DNA from: Anthostomella pinea
Lineage: Eukaryota > Ascomycota > Sordariomycetes > Xylariales > Xylariaceae
Assembly: GCA_963556695.1 (NCBI GenBank)
Contig: CAUWAG010000003.1
Location: 1,364,001-1,428,000, forward strand
Length of the DNA stretch: 64,000 bases
Direction of reading: 5' to 3'
Position numbers and translations under genes: made by a program
Shown here: one piece after another, positions 12,413 to 23,786 of the stretch
Numbering within the stretch: position 1 is the stretch's first letter
Layout: each line of letters begins with the position of its first letter
The notes under the pieces: model-generated
The model's database searches: none
What the model was told of the DNA's origin: nothing
The model's input: only the letters and a program-made list of their open reading frames with translations

Positions 12413-13960
12413 ATTCGATTTGCAGTGCCCAAGTTTCGCTGGGCGGGTGTGAGCCTAAGGTTGGCGGTAGGGGTTCGGTGCGCTGGTGATGTCGGGAATA
12501 GGGGCAAGGGGCGAGGTGTGGGGCTTTGGTAAGCACTGTGTTGCTAGGTTTTGTTGAGTAGATTCCGTTGGTGGCTAATCAAAGGTCGTATGCTCAGGGT
12601 GCTCTTATTCCTGTCTTGAAGAAAGGGGAATGAAAAGAAACGCTCCACAGATCAGTTGCCCCTTAAATAGTTCTGGCTTGAGCCTCTGGGTCTGTCTCGT
12701 GGCCTGCGTAGGGAATCAGTAATGAATGGAATGATTGAGTCGCACGACAGGCTGTCATAGATTCCCAGGATGACACTCAAATCGCCTTAATCTGGGCCGA
12801 AATCGCCTGTCGTCCGGAATCTTTGGACAGGTGATCTATGCCAACGAAGCTATTGTGGACTTCACAGTCCACAGCTGTTTGAGCGATGTGAGTCGACAGG
12901 CTGTTTGGCATCCATTTTCCAATGGCTTATCGGTGTGGCGAAACAGGGTCAGGTCCAAAACTTCAAACGCGAATGACTCTACGGTGTAGCTCGCGCCTGA
13001 CGAGGCCGTACGACTGTAAATGGCGATGATGGGCTCTCACGTCGAGTCCGAGGTCACCCGACTCTCAATGGTTCTGTTGGCGGTTTAAGGTTAGCAAACA
13101 AACTGCAACTTGGCAGTCAGATTGAAGTTGGGCTGTAAGTTATGGTTGGGGTGTCTCTAGCTGAAGGCATGACAGTCGACGTACAAGGCCCTGTAGGGCC
13201 ACCAGGAGGTTTGGACCAGGGCTTATTGGGCTTAGCAGTATAGAGAAAGTGCATAAGTGAATAGGATTGGTGATAATTGAAGAGATAGAATTCGTACCTA
13301 CTTTCTAGACAACCCGGTGTCTCTGTCGTTCCTCGCCGTCTCAGCGGCTACACTCGCCGTATGTTACAGTCTACGGCAGCGATATGAAGAACGTTCCCAA
13401 AGTGTAAGTATTGCGATATGGTTTCATTATATACCTACGTATACGACACCTAATCGGAGGTGAATTCAGCCTTCGGACTGCCAGCGGTATGCACACAAAG
13501 AGGGCACAAAGAGATCCAGCGTGATGATTACGGAATCCTGATAACCCGTCTGATGTCTGCTCCATGCCAACGCCACCTCGACTCTAGGGCATCGTGACAG
13601 TATGGGCGGTGAATGCGATCGGCTGAAAAGGTCTTGAACTGAACCACAGTGAGTCCCGGTGGGCATTCACTAGGTACTGAAACAAGGACATGAGCCCCGA
13701 CCTCGAGGCTGCCGATATCGGCCAACTGTTACAGCTTGCCTGCCCCCTAATTCTCCTTGCCGAGGGGCTGGAATTGTGTAAAACGACATGGCTTCAGACG
13801 ACTTGGTCATGTGAGTGTGTGTCCCTTTGTCTTCAGTTAGTGATTGATTACCACACAGTGACGCAAGCTACTGTGACAGGGCCCGGTCTGTGCCGATGGT
13901 TTGAGCGTTTTTAGGGTACTAAATCGTCTGAGGTTTTCTTTCCGGTGCCGAAGACCACGT
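12413..13960. other. Intergenic DNA upstream of the minus-strand regulatory gene
   Basis: No gene recognised. The first few hundred bases upstream of 12412 probably hold the promoter of the minus-strand gene. Short frames around 13371–13914 on both strands lack any recognisable feature. Confidence 0.4.
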
Positions 13961-14020
13961 GAGAGAAATTCCCCGAAATTCCCCGAAATTCCCTGAAACT
14001 CTCCGGAATTCGCCGAAATT
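13961..14020. repeat. Six-unit 10-bp tandem repeat, consensus CCCCGAAATT
   Basis: Six consecutive decamers can be read: GAGAGAAATT, CCCCGAAATT twice, CCCTGAAACT, CTCCGGAATT and CGCCGAAATT. The two central units are identical and the outer ones carry one to four changes, so the array is decaying. It sits at the left edge of the AT-rich tract. Confidence 0.8.
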
Positions 14021-14021
14021 G

Positions 14022-14735
14022 TCTAAAAATCACTCCTTTTCAACACCTTGAGCTTGTTTTCTTACAATATACTTTTATACTTATTAAAGATTTTAATCTT
14101 CATCTCTTTTAACAGTTCATTAAGCTTAAAATTATCAAAACTATTGGTTTTAATAAAAAATAAAACTATGGTTTAAAATTCATTAGCTTTATTATTATTA
14201 TTAAATACTTTAAGTATATATATAAACCATTTATAAACTTAACTTAATTAAAGGCTTTATTTTCTTTAAAATAAAGAATAAGTGAACTTTTAACGAGTTT
14301 TAAAACAGTTTCGTGCTCATTTTATTAAGTATAAAGTAATATTGAAACATAAAACCGATATTTTTATAAGCTAAATATATATACAAATATACATATTCAA
14401 ACGTTCAAAATAAGTTATAAGCATATAAGTATAGTTTTATACGAATATCGCTAAACTTACACCGTAGCGACTCAAGCCTAAATATGTTGTTTATTATATA
14501 AGTTTGATATATAAAGTTGATTTATTATATTTTGTTTTTTTAAAACTTAATCTTTAAAATTAAGCTTTAATCTTTGTTATATTCTAAATATTTAATTAAG
14601 CTTCACTTAACTGTTATAGAGCAAGATAATAAACTAAATCGTAACATTAAGACCATTCTTCGACCTGTAGGCCCACTCTAGCCTAAAATGCTCCTACTAG
14701 GGGATATACTGCTTATTTAAATATAGTTTCTTTGG
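14022..14735. other. AT-rich tract, probably RIP-mutated repeat DNA
   Basis: Base composition drops sharply to mostly A and T, with dense TAA, TTA and TATA words and no open frame. The borders are abrupt on both sides. In filamentous ascomycetes such islands are usually old repeats mutated by RIP. The original element cannot be identified by eye. Confidence 0.7.
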
Positions 14736-15990
14736 CCATATTAGTGTGTCTTACCTTCCTATCAGGAACTGGTTCTGTGAGTTCTGCAAGGCCACCTAGT
14801 ACATTGCGGCTGTTGTGTTTCTTGTGTTCTGCTTCACCCACTGTGGCTTCACACTTGCTTCCTTGTTGGTCTATCATCATTCTACCACTCGAAGCGCGAG
14901 GGTTAGGCTTGTGTAAGTAATGACTTGGTTGCATGAAGGTGTCAAACATGCTATGGAGGACACAAACACCAGTCTTGCTGGTTGTCTTCATGAGCGCGGG
15001 GCAACCAGGGCTATGCAAACTTCCTCGACCCCTTTTCAATTCCACTGATACTGGCCATTGGCGGTGCCTGAGAATCCTCATCCACCTCGATTGCTTCGGT
15101 CTCTGCATTCTTGAAGAGCCCCGACCCCCCAATTCCGCTCTGGACATGCATATTCAACTGCCGGGTAGATCAGACGGCCCCAGATGTCCCGAACCATGTG
15201 CTCGTCAGGGCAGAACGAGTAACCATTCGCGGCATTGAAGCCCACTTTGCCATCCTTCCACAGGTGGCCAGCAGTCTGGCTTGTAGGTATGCTTGCCGGC
15301 AGACTTATCAAGGTCATCCGCGTAGATTCGGGTGCTGCCTTTGCACCATCTTCATGCCCGTCATATACGTCTGCCGAGGCCAGCCCAGCGCCGTCCTTTG
15401 AACAATAACTCGATATCAGTAGTAGCCGCTGTTTTTGGTGAACCTTTTATTGGCACCAACCACCATCCCCTTCCCTGGGTGTCAAGTCTGTAACAATGTG
15501 AATGAAGCCTCCGGGTACCGTGCGCATCTGCCGTCGTTTACCATTCCCATCCGCCTCTGTCATGGACACGCTGGGAACCCAGCTTGTATGGTGAGTGCTC
15601 CAGATGTCATCATCCCCCCTGGATCAAGAAAAGGAGAGTAGCCATTTGACTTAGAAAATATACAATTTTCGCAACAGCTTCGGCGCCAAGAGCCAACTTG
15701 GTTCCTGATGTCAAAAGCGCCACAGGAAAAGAAGTTACTTCGCTTTGCTTCGAGCAGCGCAGTCTTCTTCAGATAAGTCAATCTGGACACCATTCAGGGA
15801 TGACATATCACAGCAACGGCGGTCATGTACCTAGGTAGGTAAGGTAGCTTACGCCAATGCGCTTGTTTTCGCTGTGACAAGTTCTCAACTGATGTGGTCA
15901 TGCCAATTTACCCCTTTACATCTACTCAACCACTACGTAAGCTCTATCGTTTGTGTATCTGGCGGATCTGAAAGTAGCCATCTTTAGCCA
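14736..15990. other. Decayed DNA with short minus-strand frames
   Basis: Short minus-strand frames (14713–15147, 15078–15317, 15560–15793) have protein-like stretches, such as DGKVGFNAANGYSF, but no family I can name. Stops and frame changes are frequent. The stretch is best read as remnants of one or more genes on the minus strand. Confidence 0.35.
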
Positions 15991-16019
15991 AGGCAGATCT
16001 TTGCACACAAAGCCAGCAA

Positions 16020-16370
16020 TCATAACATCTAGGCCGGAAGGGATAGGCTCCTCTTCCCCATATGCTGTGATCGCCATCGTCGCTACTCAACTTTTCAGAG
16101 GGACAAGTCAATGTAACGACGTGAGCATGGTTGCAGTTGAGATCGTCATTCCGAAGCCGAGACCGACGAAGACCAGGATCAGGATACCCAAGGCCTTCGC
16201 CTCGAGATCAAACGGATCTGAAAGTATTGACATGAGTCCGCAGCCCAAGACCATCAATCATGTGCCCACGACCAACGTCTCGAAGTTTCTGTCCTTCTTC
16301 CCGTTCACCGTGCCAGCCAGGATCCTCCAAGAAGCGGCTCGCGCAGTGCTTGCGGCGGTCTCATTGTAAT
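16020..16370 (-). pseudogene. Remnant of a major facilitator superfamily transporter
   Basis: The minus strand encodes two hydrophobic, transmembrane-like stretches: LMVLGCGLMSILSDPF, followed after a short loop by ALGILILVFVGLGFGMTIS and TATMLTSL. The segment TMAITAYGEEEPIPSGLDV comes next. This hydrophobic pattern with a Gly-rich helix is typical of drug/siderophore-type MFS transporters, in the second half of the protein. In-frame stops occur at the start and twice between the last helix and TMAITAY, and the rest of a roughly 500-residue protein is missing. It is therefore a broken fragment. Confidence 0.6.
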
Positions 16371-16525
16371 CGGTACCCTTCTGTTGGCGCAAACCACGAG
16401 CGCAAGAGAACTCCAAAAACCAAAATGCCCTAATGCCCCTTGTTCAGTGCACTGCCACCTCCTGGCGCCACGGTGGCTTGCGTGCCATTCAACAGGTTCC
16501 AGTTCGTAGTACTGAGCTTGTACCT

Positions 16526-17380
16526 TCAGAAGGAGGCGCTCGAAACCATCTTTTGCTCAGGTGGTTCGCGTTGATCACCTGATTTGTGTACTACGCAAAA
16601 GCAAGATATGCGGCGAGCTGGACGGCGGTCCAGTCGTTGCCTGCTTCCATAATTTGCCATCCATAGTAGGGCTGGTGGCGAATGTTGCGAATGTCTCCAG
16701 TGCTGGCGTCCGCGTACAAAGTACCACTGTCGACTCTTCGAGGTCTCGCTTGTCCAACCCTCAACCAATTCAATACCGATGTTAGTCAAAGCTGAAAGGA
16801 ATCACCACTGGACGGTTTCCCAGTCCAAGCTCTGCGGAGCTCGTATCGGCTCGTGAATCTCTTGGTCTCCTGGCTGCCGTTCAAGCCACCCGCCATTCTC
16901 GATGTCGTCCACATTGTATGTGGCCAGACGCCGTCTGCGTGTGCTTTGTTTGAATCTCCAAGGATGAACGCTTTCGACTTTCGCCCAGCTCGTGCTCTCG
17001 GAAGTCAATATTTGTGCCATTTCGTGAACTGTTATGTAGGGACGGGTGCTGTTGAGCCGAGAATGAGGGATAGTTGCCCTGCTGGCTATGTCTTGCGTAC
17101 TCTGCGTTGGCAGGAAGTTGATGCCTCCGTACCGCAAGTGCAAGTCTTGGCCCCCACGAGGTTGAAACTGGTTGAAGGGGCTTCCAGACTGGTAGTATGG
17201 GTGGCCTTGCGCAGGCAAGCCACCACTTGCTCCATTGATGTTGCATACCACCATTTGGCCCGTTGTGTTATATCTAGGCGGACCGACTGTCGGCTGGGGC
17301 ATTATAAGCACATCATGGCACTTCTGACAGGCTCGCTGGCAGCCTGTCAAGAACCCCCATGGTCACATAACGTAAGGTAG
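16526..17380 (-). pseudogene. Unidentified minus-strand gene remnant
   Basis: A 182-codon minus-strand frame (16802–17350) begins with a Cys-containing stretch (CQRACQKCHDVLIMPQP). A partly overlapping frame at 16591–16773 contains DASTGDIRNIRHQPYYGWQ. The two look like one protein broken by a frame change or an unrecognised intron. No family was recognised. It lies among other gene remnants and is probably dead. Confidence 0.3.
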
Positions 17381-18479
17381 TTGCTGAATCCCAACCACGC
17401 AGGCTGGCTCAATGCGGCTATTCTGGCTTTCCAATACTTCGTATTGATGCCCAGATCCTTAGCATGTCGAAAGCCGATTACTTTCACCCGGCTTCTGGTT
17501 GGCCACGGTGCCCTCCTTACTGGCTTTCTTGCCAGCTTTCTTGGCTTCGGCTTCCTCTCATTGTCGCTCTCTCTTGGACTTCTTCCATGCGTGCTGTCTA
17601 TCAACAAGCTGGAATCTACTTCCTGAGAGGCCGCCCAAAGGCAAGCACCCCGTCTAACCATTTCAGGGGCCGGGAGGCACCAGGTTCCTTTTCCTTAATG
17701 GTTCCCGAGCACGCCGGACGCGGTGTTAGGCTGCGCTTGGGCTTGCGCGGCTTGGCGTCGCAAGATTTGATCCATGGGATCGTTCGAGATGCACCGTCAC
17801 CATGAACTCGCAGAAGGTGATGGGCCCCGGCGCGCCTAGCAAAGTCGGTGAACGACTGGCACACGTCGACCCACCGGAAAATGTGGGCAGCATCGAGGCA
17901 GAGAAGCAAACGGATCGGGAGGGTTGCGAGCATGAGCGTTGACCATCAAGAGTAGTGTCTCTGACATAGCCAGGTCCCCAAGGTTCAGCTGCGGCCACAT
18001 AAACGGTGTGCGGTTGCTCGCTCGCCCCTTTTCGTCTCCACCGTGGTCTTTCTTGGCTTGAAAGCGTTTAGCCGAGCTGCTGGCGGAACTCGAACGTCTG
18101 AGTGTTTCCGCCGCTCTTTCCTGCCGGAGTGAAGCGTTTGAAGCCCCGAGCCTCGCAGATCATGGCGCGGGGATCGGTCTCTCTCGACAGTCACTGATCT
18201 GTTTCTGGGCGAGCGTGGTCTTGTAGGCCCGGAAGGTGTTGTTCTCCTATGGTGTGCCGTGCAACATGGCGGGTTAGGACTCAGTTCGTTCCACATCCCA
18301 ACACTATGCTCTCTCAAGTTCCTGCCAACCAGGTGTTCGAACGCAAGCCCGGTCGCATCTGCGCTGAAATTCGAGCTTCTGGGCCGGCGACGCGTTTCCA
18401 ATGTCTGGGCACGAGCATAGGGTGATCTCGCACATGGTGACGGTGGCTAGCCGATCGTCAGCGGGAAGCGACATTTTCA

Positions 18480-18960
18480 TCCCGAGGCAGACATCGTGCC
18501 CAACAAGAAAAAAACGGTATAAGCACCTTCCCAAACGTTCATGCCAGTGGATGGCCACCTAGAGAAACCGAGCACTTGCAACCCAATGATCCTGGGCTCG
18601 GCACCAACACCTTCGATGAAGAGAGACTTGCTCTGGCCGATGGCGTTGGGCATGGTATCCTGGAAGTAAGGGTACGCGTCCATACCAATCCAGTCGCCGG
18701 CGTCGACGACGTCCTGGTTGGACGAGTTGTCCCAGGCGGTCCAGGTATCGACATGGCCGACCGGAGATCCTTTCAAGCCAGGACCCGAGATAGTGTCCAA
18801 GTGGCTTCATCCTCGAACATCGCCGCTTGCGAAAACATGGCGTATCCGGGCATCACAGTTTGCCAACGTGGTTTGTGCGAGGCTGTGGTTTCATGTACTC
18901 CTTAACTCTCCAACGATCTCGACGATCCCGGCCGTGGTGCATCCGTCGCGGTACTTCTTA
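18480..18960 (-). pseudogene. Remnant of a GH17 glucan endo-1,3-beta-glucosidase
   Basis: The minus-strand frame at 18477–18800 contains GHVDTWTAWDNSSNQDVVDA, then DWIGMDAYPYFQDTMPNAI. These match the conserved core of fungal GH17 cell-wall beta-1,3-glucanases (EglC/Bgl2 type), where the VDTWTAW and DAYPYFQ segments line the active site. Only about 100 residues remain. The upstream coding sequence carries an in-frame TGA within GVPNGTAVPD-stop-LRKKYRDG, and no signal peptide or full barrel can be assembled. Whether that upstream piece belongs to the same gene is uncertain. The enzyme would have remodelled cell-wall beta-glucan, but this copy is not functional. Confidence 0.6.
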
Positions 18961-19200
18961 CGCAATCAGTCCGGAACAGCAGTGCCGTTGGGTACTCCCG
19001 GTACTTTTTTATTTTATTTTATTTTTTATTTTCTTTTCTTGGCTTTCCTTTTTTCTTTCTTCCTTCCCTCACCCCCACAGGGACCCTTCCACCTTTCCTG
19101 GTAAAAATCATCCGTGCGCTTACACTTGTTAGTGTATTTGCGTGCAGCATAGCAAAATCTTTAACACTTAACATTACGCCATAATCTCAGACGTCAATAC
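18961..19200. other. T-rich low-complexity stretch before the LINE block
   Basis: A run of TTTTATTTTA-like and TTTCTT-like sequence at about 19008–19060 separates the GH17 remnant from the first LINE. No gene is seen. Confidence 0.45.
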
Positions 19201-19259
19201 CAAGGCCAGCATCTCGAGATCTGCCTTGTTCCCTACCGAGGGAACGAACTCAGTACTCG

Positions 19260-20570
19260 TTGATGGCGGCCCTCACAACCCCCCAGCGGCCTACCCAAGC
19301 CGCACCTGACGCCGCTCAGTTCACACGGGAACCTGAGCCCATCACCCCTTCGAATCTCGACCAGCGGAACAAGAAAAGGAAGCCTGCCAATGTCCAGGCT
19401 CCCCCGGCAATCGACCTTGCTGGAAAGCCCGCTACCCGACACAATAACATTGCTGCCAGCGCATTCGCACCTCACCTAGAAGACTTTGAGCGACAAGCCC
19501 GTATCAAACGTACTGTCCTAGGGCAGCTCGCTGGCTGCCTGGACGACTTTGTAGGCACTTATAACAGACCACAACAGTCCGAGTACAAGAGGGAGGCCCG
19601 TTTACGATTGAGATGATTTATAGCCACCTAAATATTGCTATCTTTTTTAATACTGGTGGCACTTTCTATACACCCATTCATATCCAAAGCTCTGGACCTA
19701 CTGACCCTACCACTACCAACATTATCATGACGAACACGCCAGGGCAAGACCTTTGGGGGAGGTCCTCTAAGAAGGTCTCCTGGGCGGGTGTTGCCAAAGC
19801 AGGCCACGTATTGAACGCAGGGGGTAGCGCTACCGCCTATGCTAGTGCTGGACCCTCCGCCCGTACGTCCCGCCACGGGGCCACAGCGTCCGCACTAGCC
19901 AGGGATGAGACACCAATTTTGATACGCCTAGATGAAGATCAGCACACATAAAGAGAACAACCCTTCACTCTATGCTTTGCGATTTACAAAGAATTTGAAG
20001 ACCTTGGACTGGGCCTGGCTGACGTGCCAGACATTAACCCGACCAATACTGGTTGGTTTATCAGGGTGGCCACCAGGCGGATCAGGGAACAGCTGCTGGG
20101 GCCGGAAGCGAAGCTGCGTTTGGGAAGAGTTATGAACGCCGTAACAATGGACGTTCCAGAGCGCTGGTTCACATACGTGGTGCCGGACATCCCCTGGAAC
20201 TTCCCTGACTACATGAACTTAGGCAACCACATCCAGACACAAGATGTGATCAAGGACGAGGTATACGCCCAGACGAAAGCACGCCCTGTCAAATGCAAGC
20301 CGTCCAGACAAGGCCCGGACCCTGCCATAGGCAGAGGCAGCTGGATGATCTCTTTCTTAATACCCGTGAGGCCGTTCAGCCTCTTTAATAACAGTGGTCG
20401 CTCGAGACTGGTTAAAAAGAAACCCACCATTAACATCCACAATCCAGGGTGCCAAAGGTACTATTTCACCAGGAAATGCAACCGGGCATGGGGAGCTCGT
20501 ACGCCCCACGAAGAAGCAGCTCGCCTCTATCCGGCGGGCCGGAGCGAAGAGATACCAGGAACTCCATGAC
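19260..20570 (+). pseudogene. LINE 1 ORF1 (gag-like) remnant
   Basis: The ATG at 19260 opens 118 codons beginning MMAALTTPQRPTQAAP, with a basic RNKKRK patch. After stops and frame changes, frames at 19613–19951 and 20024–20569 continue. The last contains VKKKPTINIHNPGCQRYYF and a CN residue pair, where related elements carry the first zinc knuckle. ORF1 proteins of this class bind the element RNA. This copy is broken at several points and would not make a full protein. Confidence 0.6.
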
Positions 20571-21099
20571 TCAGGGGAAACGGACTCAGCCGGCACAAAC
20601 AACCTCAGCCAATAAAGGCAAGACTCAATCCCGACATCACAGGGTAGTCTCTCATAAGACAACCTCCTTCAGGGCAATCTTTTGCGAGACGACCTCACAC
20701 AGGGGACCACCTTTCAGGACATAATCTATATTAATATTACAGACTCAAAGCCTAAGGGCAAGGGGAGGGAAACGAGCCTTAAGCGTAGGCTCTCGACCAA
20801 TTCACACACCATCCAGCGGGTCAAGTACGTCTGGGTCCTCAGGGGGAATTAATCTGGGCGGCCCTGCTCAGGTAGACACTGAGGGAGACGTTGAAGTGAC
20901 ATCAGCAGTATCATCTTTACAGGTCCCGGCTAGCCCTAAGATAAGACAAGGCTCCCAGCGGGCAGCTGTAGCAACAGCTCCAATCAGCTGGAACCATCAG
21001 CAGCCTGAACTCCCAGAGTATTAATGTCAGGACGCCGACGTCCTGGTAGGGGAAGGCGCTGCAGAAACTGCAACGGATAAGGGACGTTACGAAGGGTAC

Positions 21100-22241
21100 C
21101 GGATATCACGATAGTCTGGTGCAACACCGGAAAAGGCATGCCCCAGCATTTCACACTGCTGCAGCGGTGCTGGGCTTGGGGAATTGATGTGATTAATGTC
21201 TGCAAGCCCTGGACAATAAGGGACACCAGGACACAAAACCACCCAGAATACGAGTCATATGCTCCAGTAGACGCCTGGGACACAGAGGAGAATCGCCCGC
21301 GGGTGATGACTTACGTGAGAAAGGGGCGCAAGCTCAAGGCCCAGCAGTGCTGGCCCATAGCCTCAAAGGATGCAATCTGGGTTGATGTAAACAGGTATTC
21401 GTTCCTGAATATCTATAAGGAACCACGCACCGATGAGATGATCGATTACCTTACCAGCCTGTAACCATCGCCTAACCTGTTTGTAGGGGGCGACCTGAAT
21501 ATATATCACCCAGTGTTTGAGCCAGGGATTGAAGGCAAAAACCAGGGCGATGATGTGGTGACATGGCTTACTGATAGTGGGATGTACTTTACTGACATCC
21601 CGGGCCAGGTTATACACAGGGCCGAACACATAATGAATATGGCCCTGATGAACGTACCCTACGTTGAGACCAAGATGTGTGAGGAGCTTGCTTCAGGGTC
21701 AGACTACAAGACCCTACTAACAACAATACAGGGCAGAGGCGAAGAGGCCTTAGAACAATTTCATCATAAGGTCAGCAAAGAGGATTTACCGCGCTTCTCA
21801 GCGCTTGTAGCCACTGGGATGGCAACAATGCCGGACACAAAAAACATCCAGTCCAAACAAAGCCTGGATGACTACACGGCCAAACTTACCGGAGTGATAC
21901 GGTCGGCGCTTCTAGCGGTGGGCAAACCGGCTTCTAACGGGGGACACACAGCCCCCTGGTGGACTGATGAATACAAAGCTGCCTACGACGTCTATAGAGC
22001 GTTTGAGGCCATTAGGCACCCGGAGCAGCAGGAATTCACAGAAGAGCACCGTCATTTCTTTGCAGTGGTACATAAGGCCAAACGAGAATACTGGAAAAAG
22101 ATCATCAATTCGGCCAATACTGACAAAGCTCTATACAAGGTTATCGCCTGGCACAAGCTAGGTCCATGGCTTAAATCCCCGCCGCTCAAGGTGGGTGATC
22201 GAGTGATAGAATCTACCAAGGAAAAGGCAAAGATGCTGTGA
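21100..22241 (+). pseudogene. LINE 1 apurinic-type endonuclease region
   Basis: Two frames (21138–21464 and 21513–22241) read through one protein apart from a TAA stop at 21462–21464 and a short gap. Landmarks are HPEYESYAPVDAWD, RPRVMTYVRKG, VGGDLNIYHPVFEP (the conserved GDLN/GDFN motif of the endonuclease) and, farther on, APWWTDEYKAAYDVYR and VVHKAKREYWKKIIN. The last two are the linker between endonuclease and reverse transcriptase that is typical of fungal LINEs. The domain would nick the target DNA to prime reverse transcription. Confidence 0.75.
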
Positions 22242-22346
22242 AAAGAGATCCTGGGCCGCTTCTTGAGCGCAGACGACCTGCACTACGATCCCCTAGAAGG
22301 CTGGTAAGAGTCGGAGGCAAAGCTCTACTAAGAGACGTCAGCTATA

Positions 22347-23620
22347 ATGGAGGAAGTTGAGCAGTATACAATAGGGGTATCTAGCACATCGCCTGGTGTA
22401 GACGGCATCAGGGTACGCCTGCTCAAGGCGTGCTGGGAGCATATCAAGAACGCTGTACGCGGGGTCTTTGAGAAATGCCTCCAACTGCGCCATTACCCTG
22501 CAACCTGGCGGGATGCAGATGTATTAATGATACCTAAGGTGAGGAAGAAGGACCGCTCTTCGACGCGGTCTTGGAGACCAATCGCACTTTTCTCTTGCCT
22601 GGGCAAGGGCCTGGAATGGATGTTAGCCAAGAGGATGGCCTGGACAGTGCTTTCATAAGGACTGTTCAGCTCACAGCACGGCGGCGCTCTCCCGAAAAGA
22701 GCGTGCATGGACCTGGTGGCCTCTTTTACCGACGACGTGGAGGCTGCACTGGCCAGGGGTCTCAAGGTCGATGACTACACTCAATGTACAGGGTGCGTTT
22801 GACGCCCTGTTAATAAGGCATCTGCTGCTGTGGATAAGAAAGCAGGGCTGGCCGATGGACTGTCTAGAACTGGTGCAGTCTTTCTTAAAGAAACGGCGCA
22901 CCAAGGTACGCCTAGAACAAATATCTATGGACTTTGGAAAAGTGCACTGCGGCACCCCCCAGGGCTCACCATGGTCACTGGTACTCTACATGCTATACCT
23001 GGCTGAGCTACTACAGCAGGATCCAGACCTACGCTTTGGGTATGCTGACGACATAGCGCTCCACAGGGTGTCCAAGTCGTTGCAACGCAATGCGGACCTC
23101 TTAGCCGACAACCTCAAGCAGGTCTTATAATGGGGAGATGAGAACAAGGTGTTCTTTGCCCCTAAGAAGTGTGAGCAACTTCATATTACTAGGAGCCGAG
23201 AAACTACTAACCCTCTTATAGTGGTAGGCGAAAGGCTTACTATCCCCCCCGGACAAGAGCCATAAGGCAGCGAAAAAGAGCCGGCACTGCAGTGGCTAGG
23301 GGTGTGATTTGACCGGAAGTTTATCCTGAAGAGACACGTTACTGAATGTATGTGCAAGACAATGTAACTTTGCAGGCACATACGCAACCTAGCTAACACA
23401 AAAAACGGGCCACCAGCGTCTGGGCTACGAAAGGCTGTGATTACCTATGTCGTCCTAATAGTGCTATACGGCATGAAGACATGGTACAGCGGGCAGAAAA
23501 AGCCCCCAAACAACGTTTCTTTGGCAGGAAAGTCGGAAGTTAGTGCCCGTGTGGGAGGGCACATTGCCATGATACAGCGAGCCCTCACCATGATAACGCG
23601 TGCAGTGCTCTATGTATGAG
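22347..23620 (+). pseudogene. LINE 1 reverse transcriptase region
   Basis: Reverse transcriptase motifs appear in order: SPGVDGIRVRLLKACW, WRPIALFSCLGKGLEWML, FDALLIRHLLLWIRKQGWP, GTPQGSPWSLVLYMLY and the catalytic FGYADDIAL box. They are spread over two frames (22347–22658 and 22771–23130) with frame changes between. The post-RT region (VITYVVLIVLYGMKTWY) follows to about 23620. The catalytic YADD is intact, but the protein is interrupted many times, so the copy is inactive. Confidence 0.8.
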
Positions 23621-23786
23621 GCACCACCCCCACCTACACGGTCTACACAATCACGTATCAAAAACAACTATTTTTCTTGGCGCCCCGCTGTTAGGGCGCA
23701 ACCTTGATATTTGTACTAAAGCAGGCACTTCTCTCAGTAACTGACTATCTCTGCCAAGGCACAAGAGAATTTTTCTTACAAGCCGG

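Larger units (their letters stand above)
19230..23640 (+). mobile_element. Degenerate LINE (non-LTR retrotransposon), element 1
   Basis: In order on plus: an ORF1-like segment (19260–20570), an endonuclease-like segment (about 21100–21650) and a reverse transcriptase (about 22340–23130), then the region following the RT (to about 23620). The reading frame is broken by many stops. Strong similarity of layout to element 2 puts both in the fungal Tad/I-like group; that group call is inference. The element stops inside the region after the RT, has no RNase H domain and no 3' tail, and directly meets the 5' part of element 2. The 5' boundary is approximate. Confidence 0.8.

Noticed and set aside
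11060..12532. Plus-strand frames of 63–170 codons opposite the split regulatory gene
   Set aside because: They are the complement of the minus-strand gene, whose intron and codon phase are well supported.
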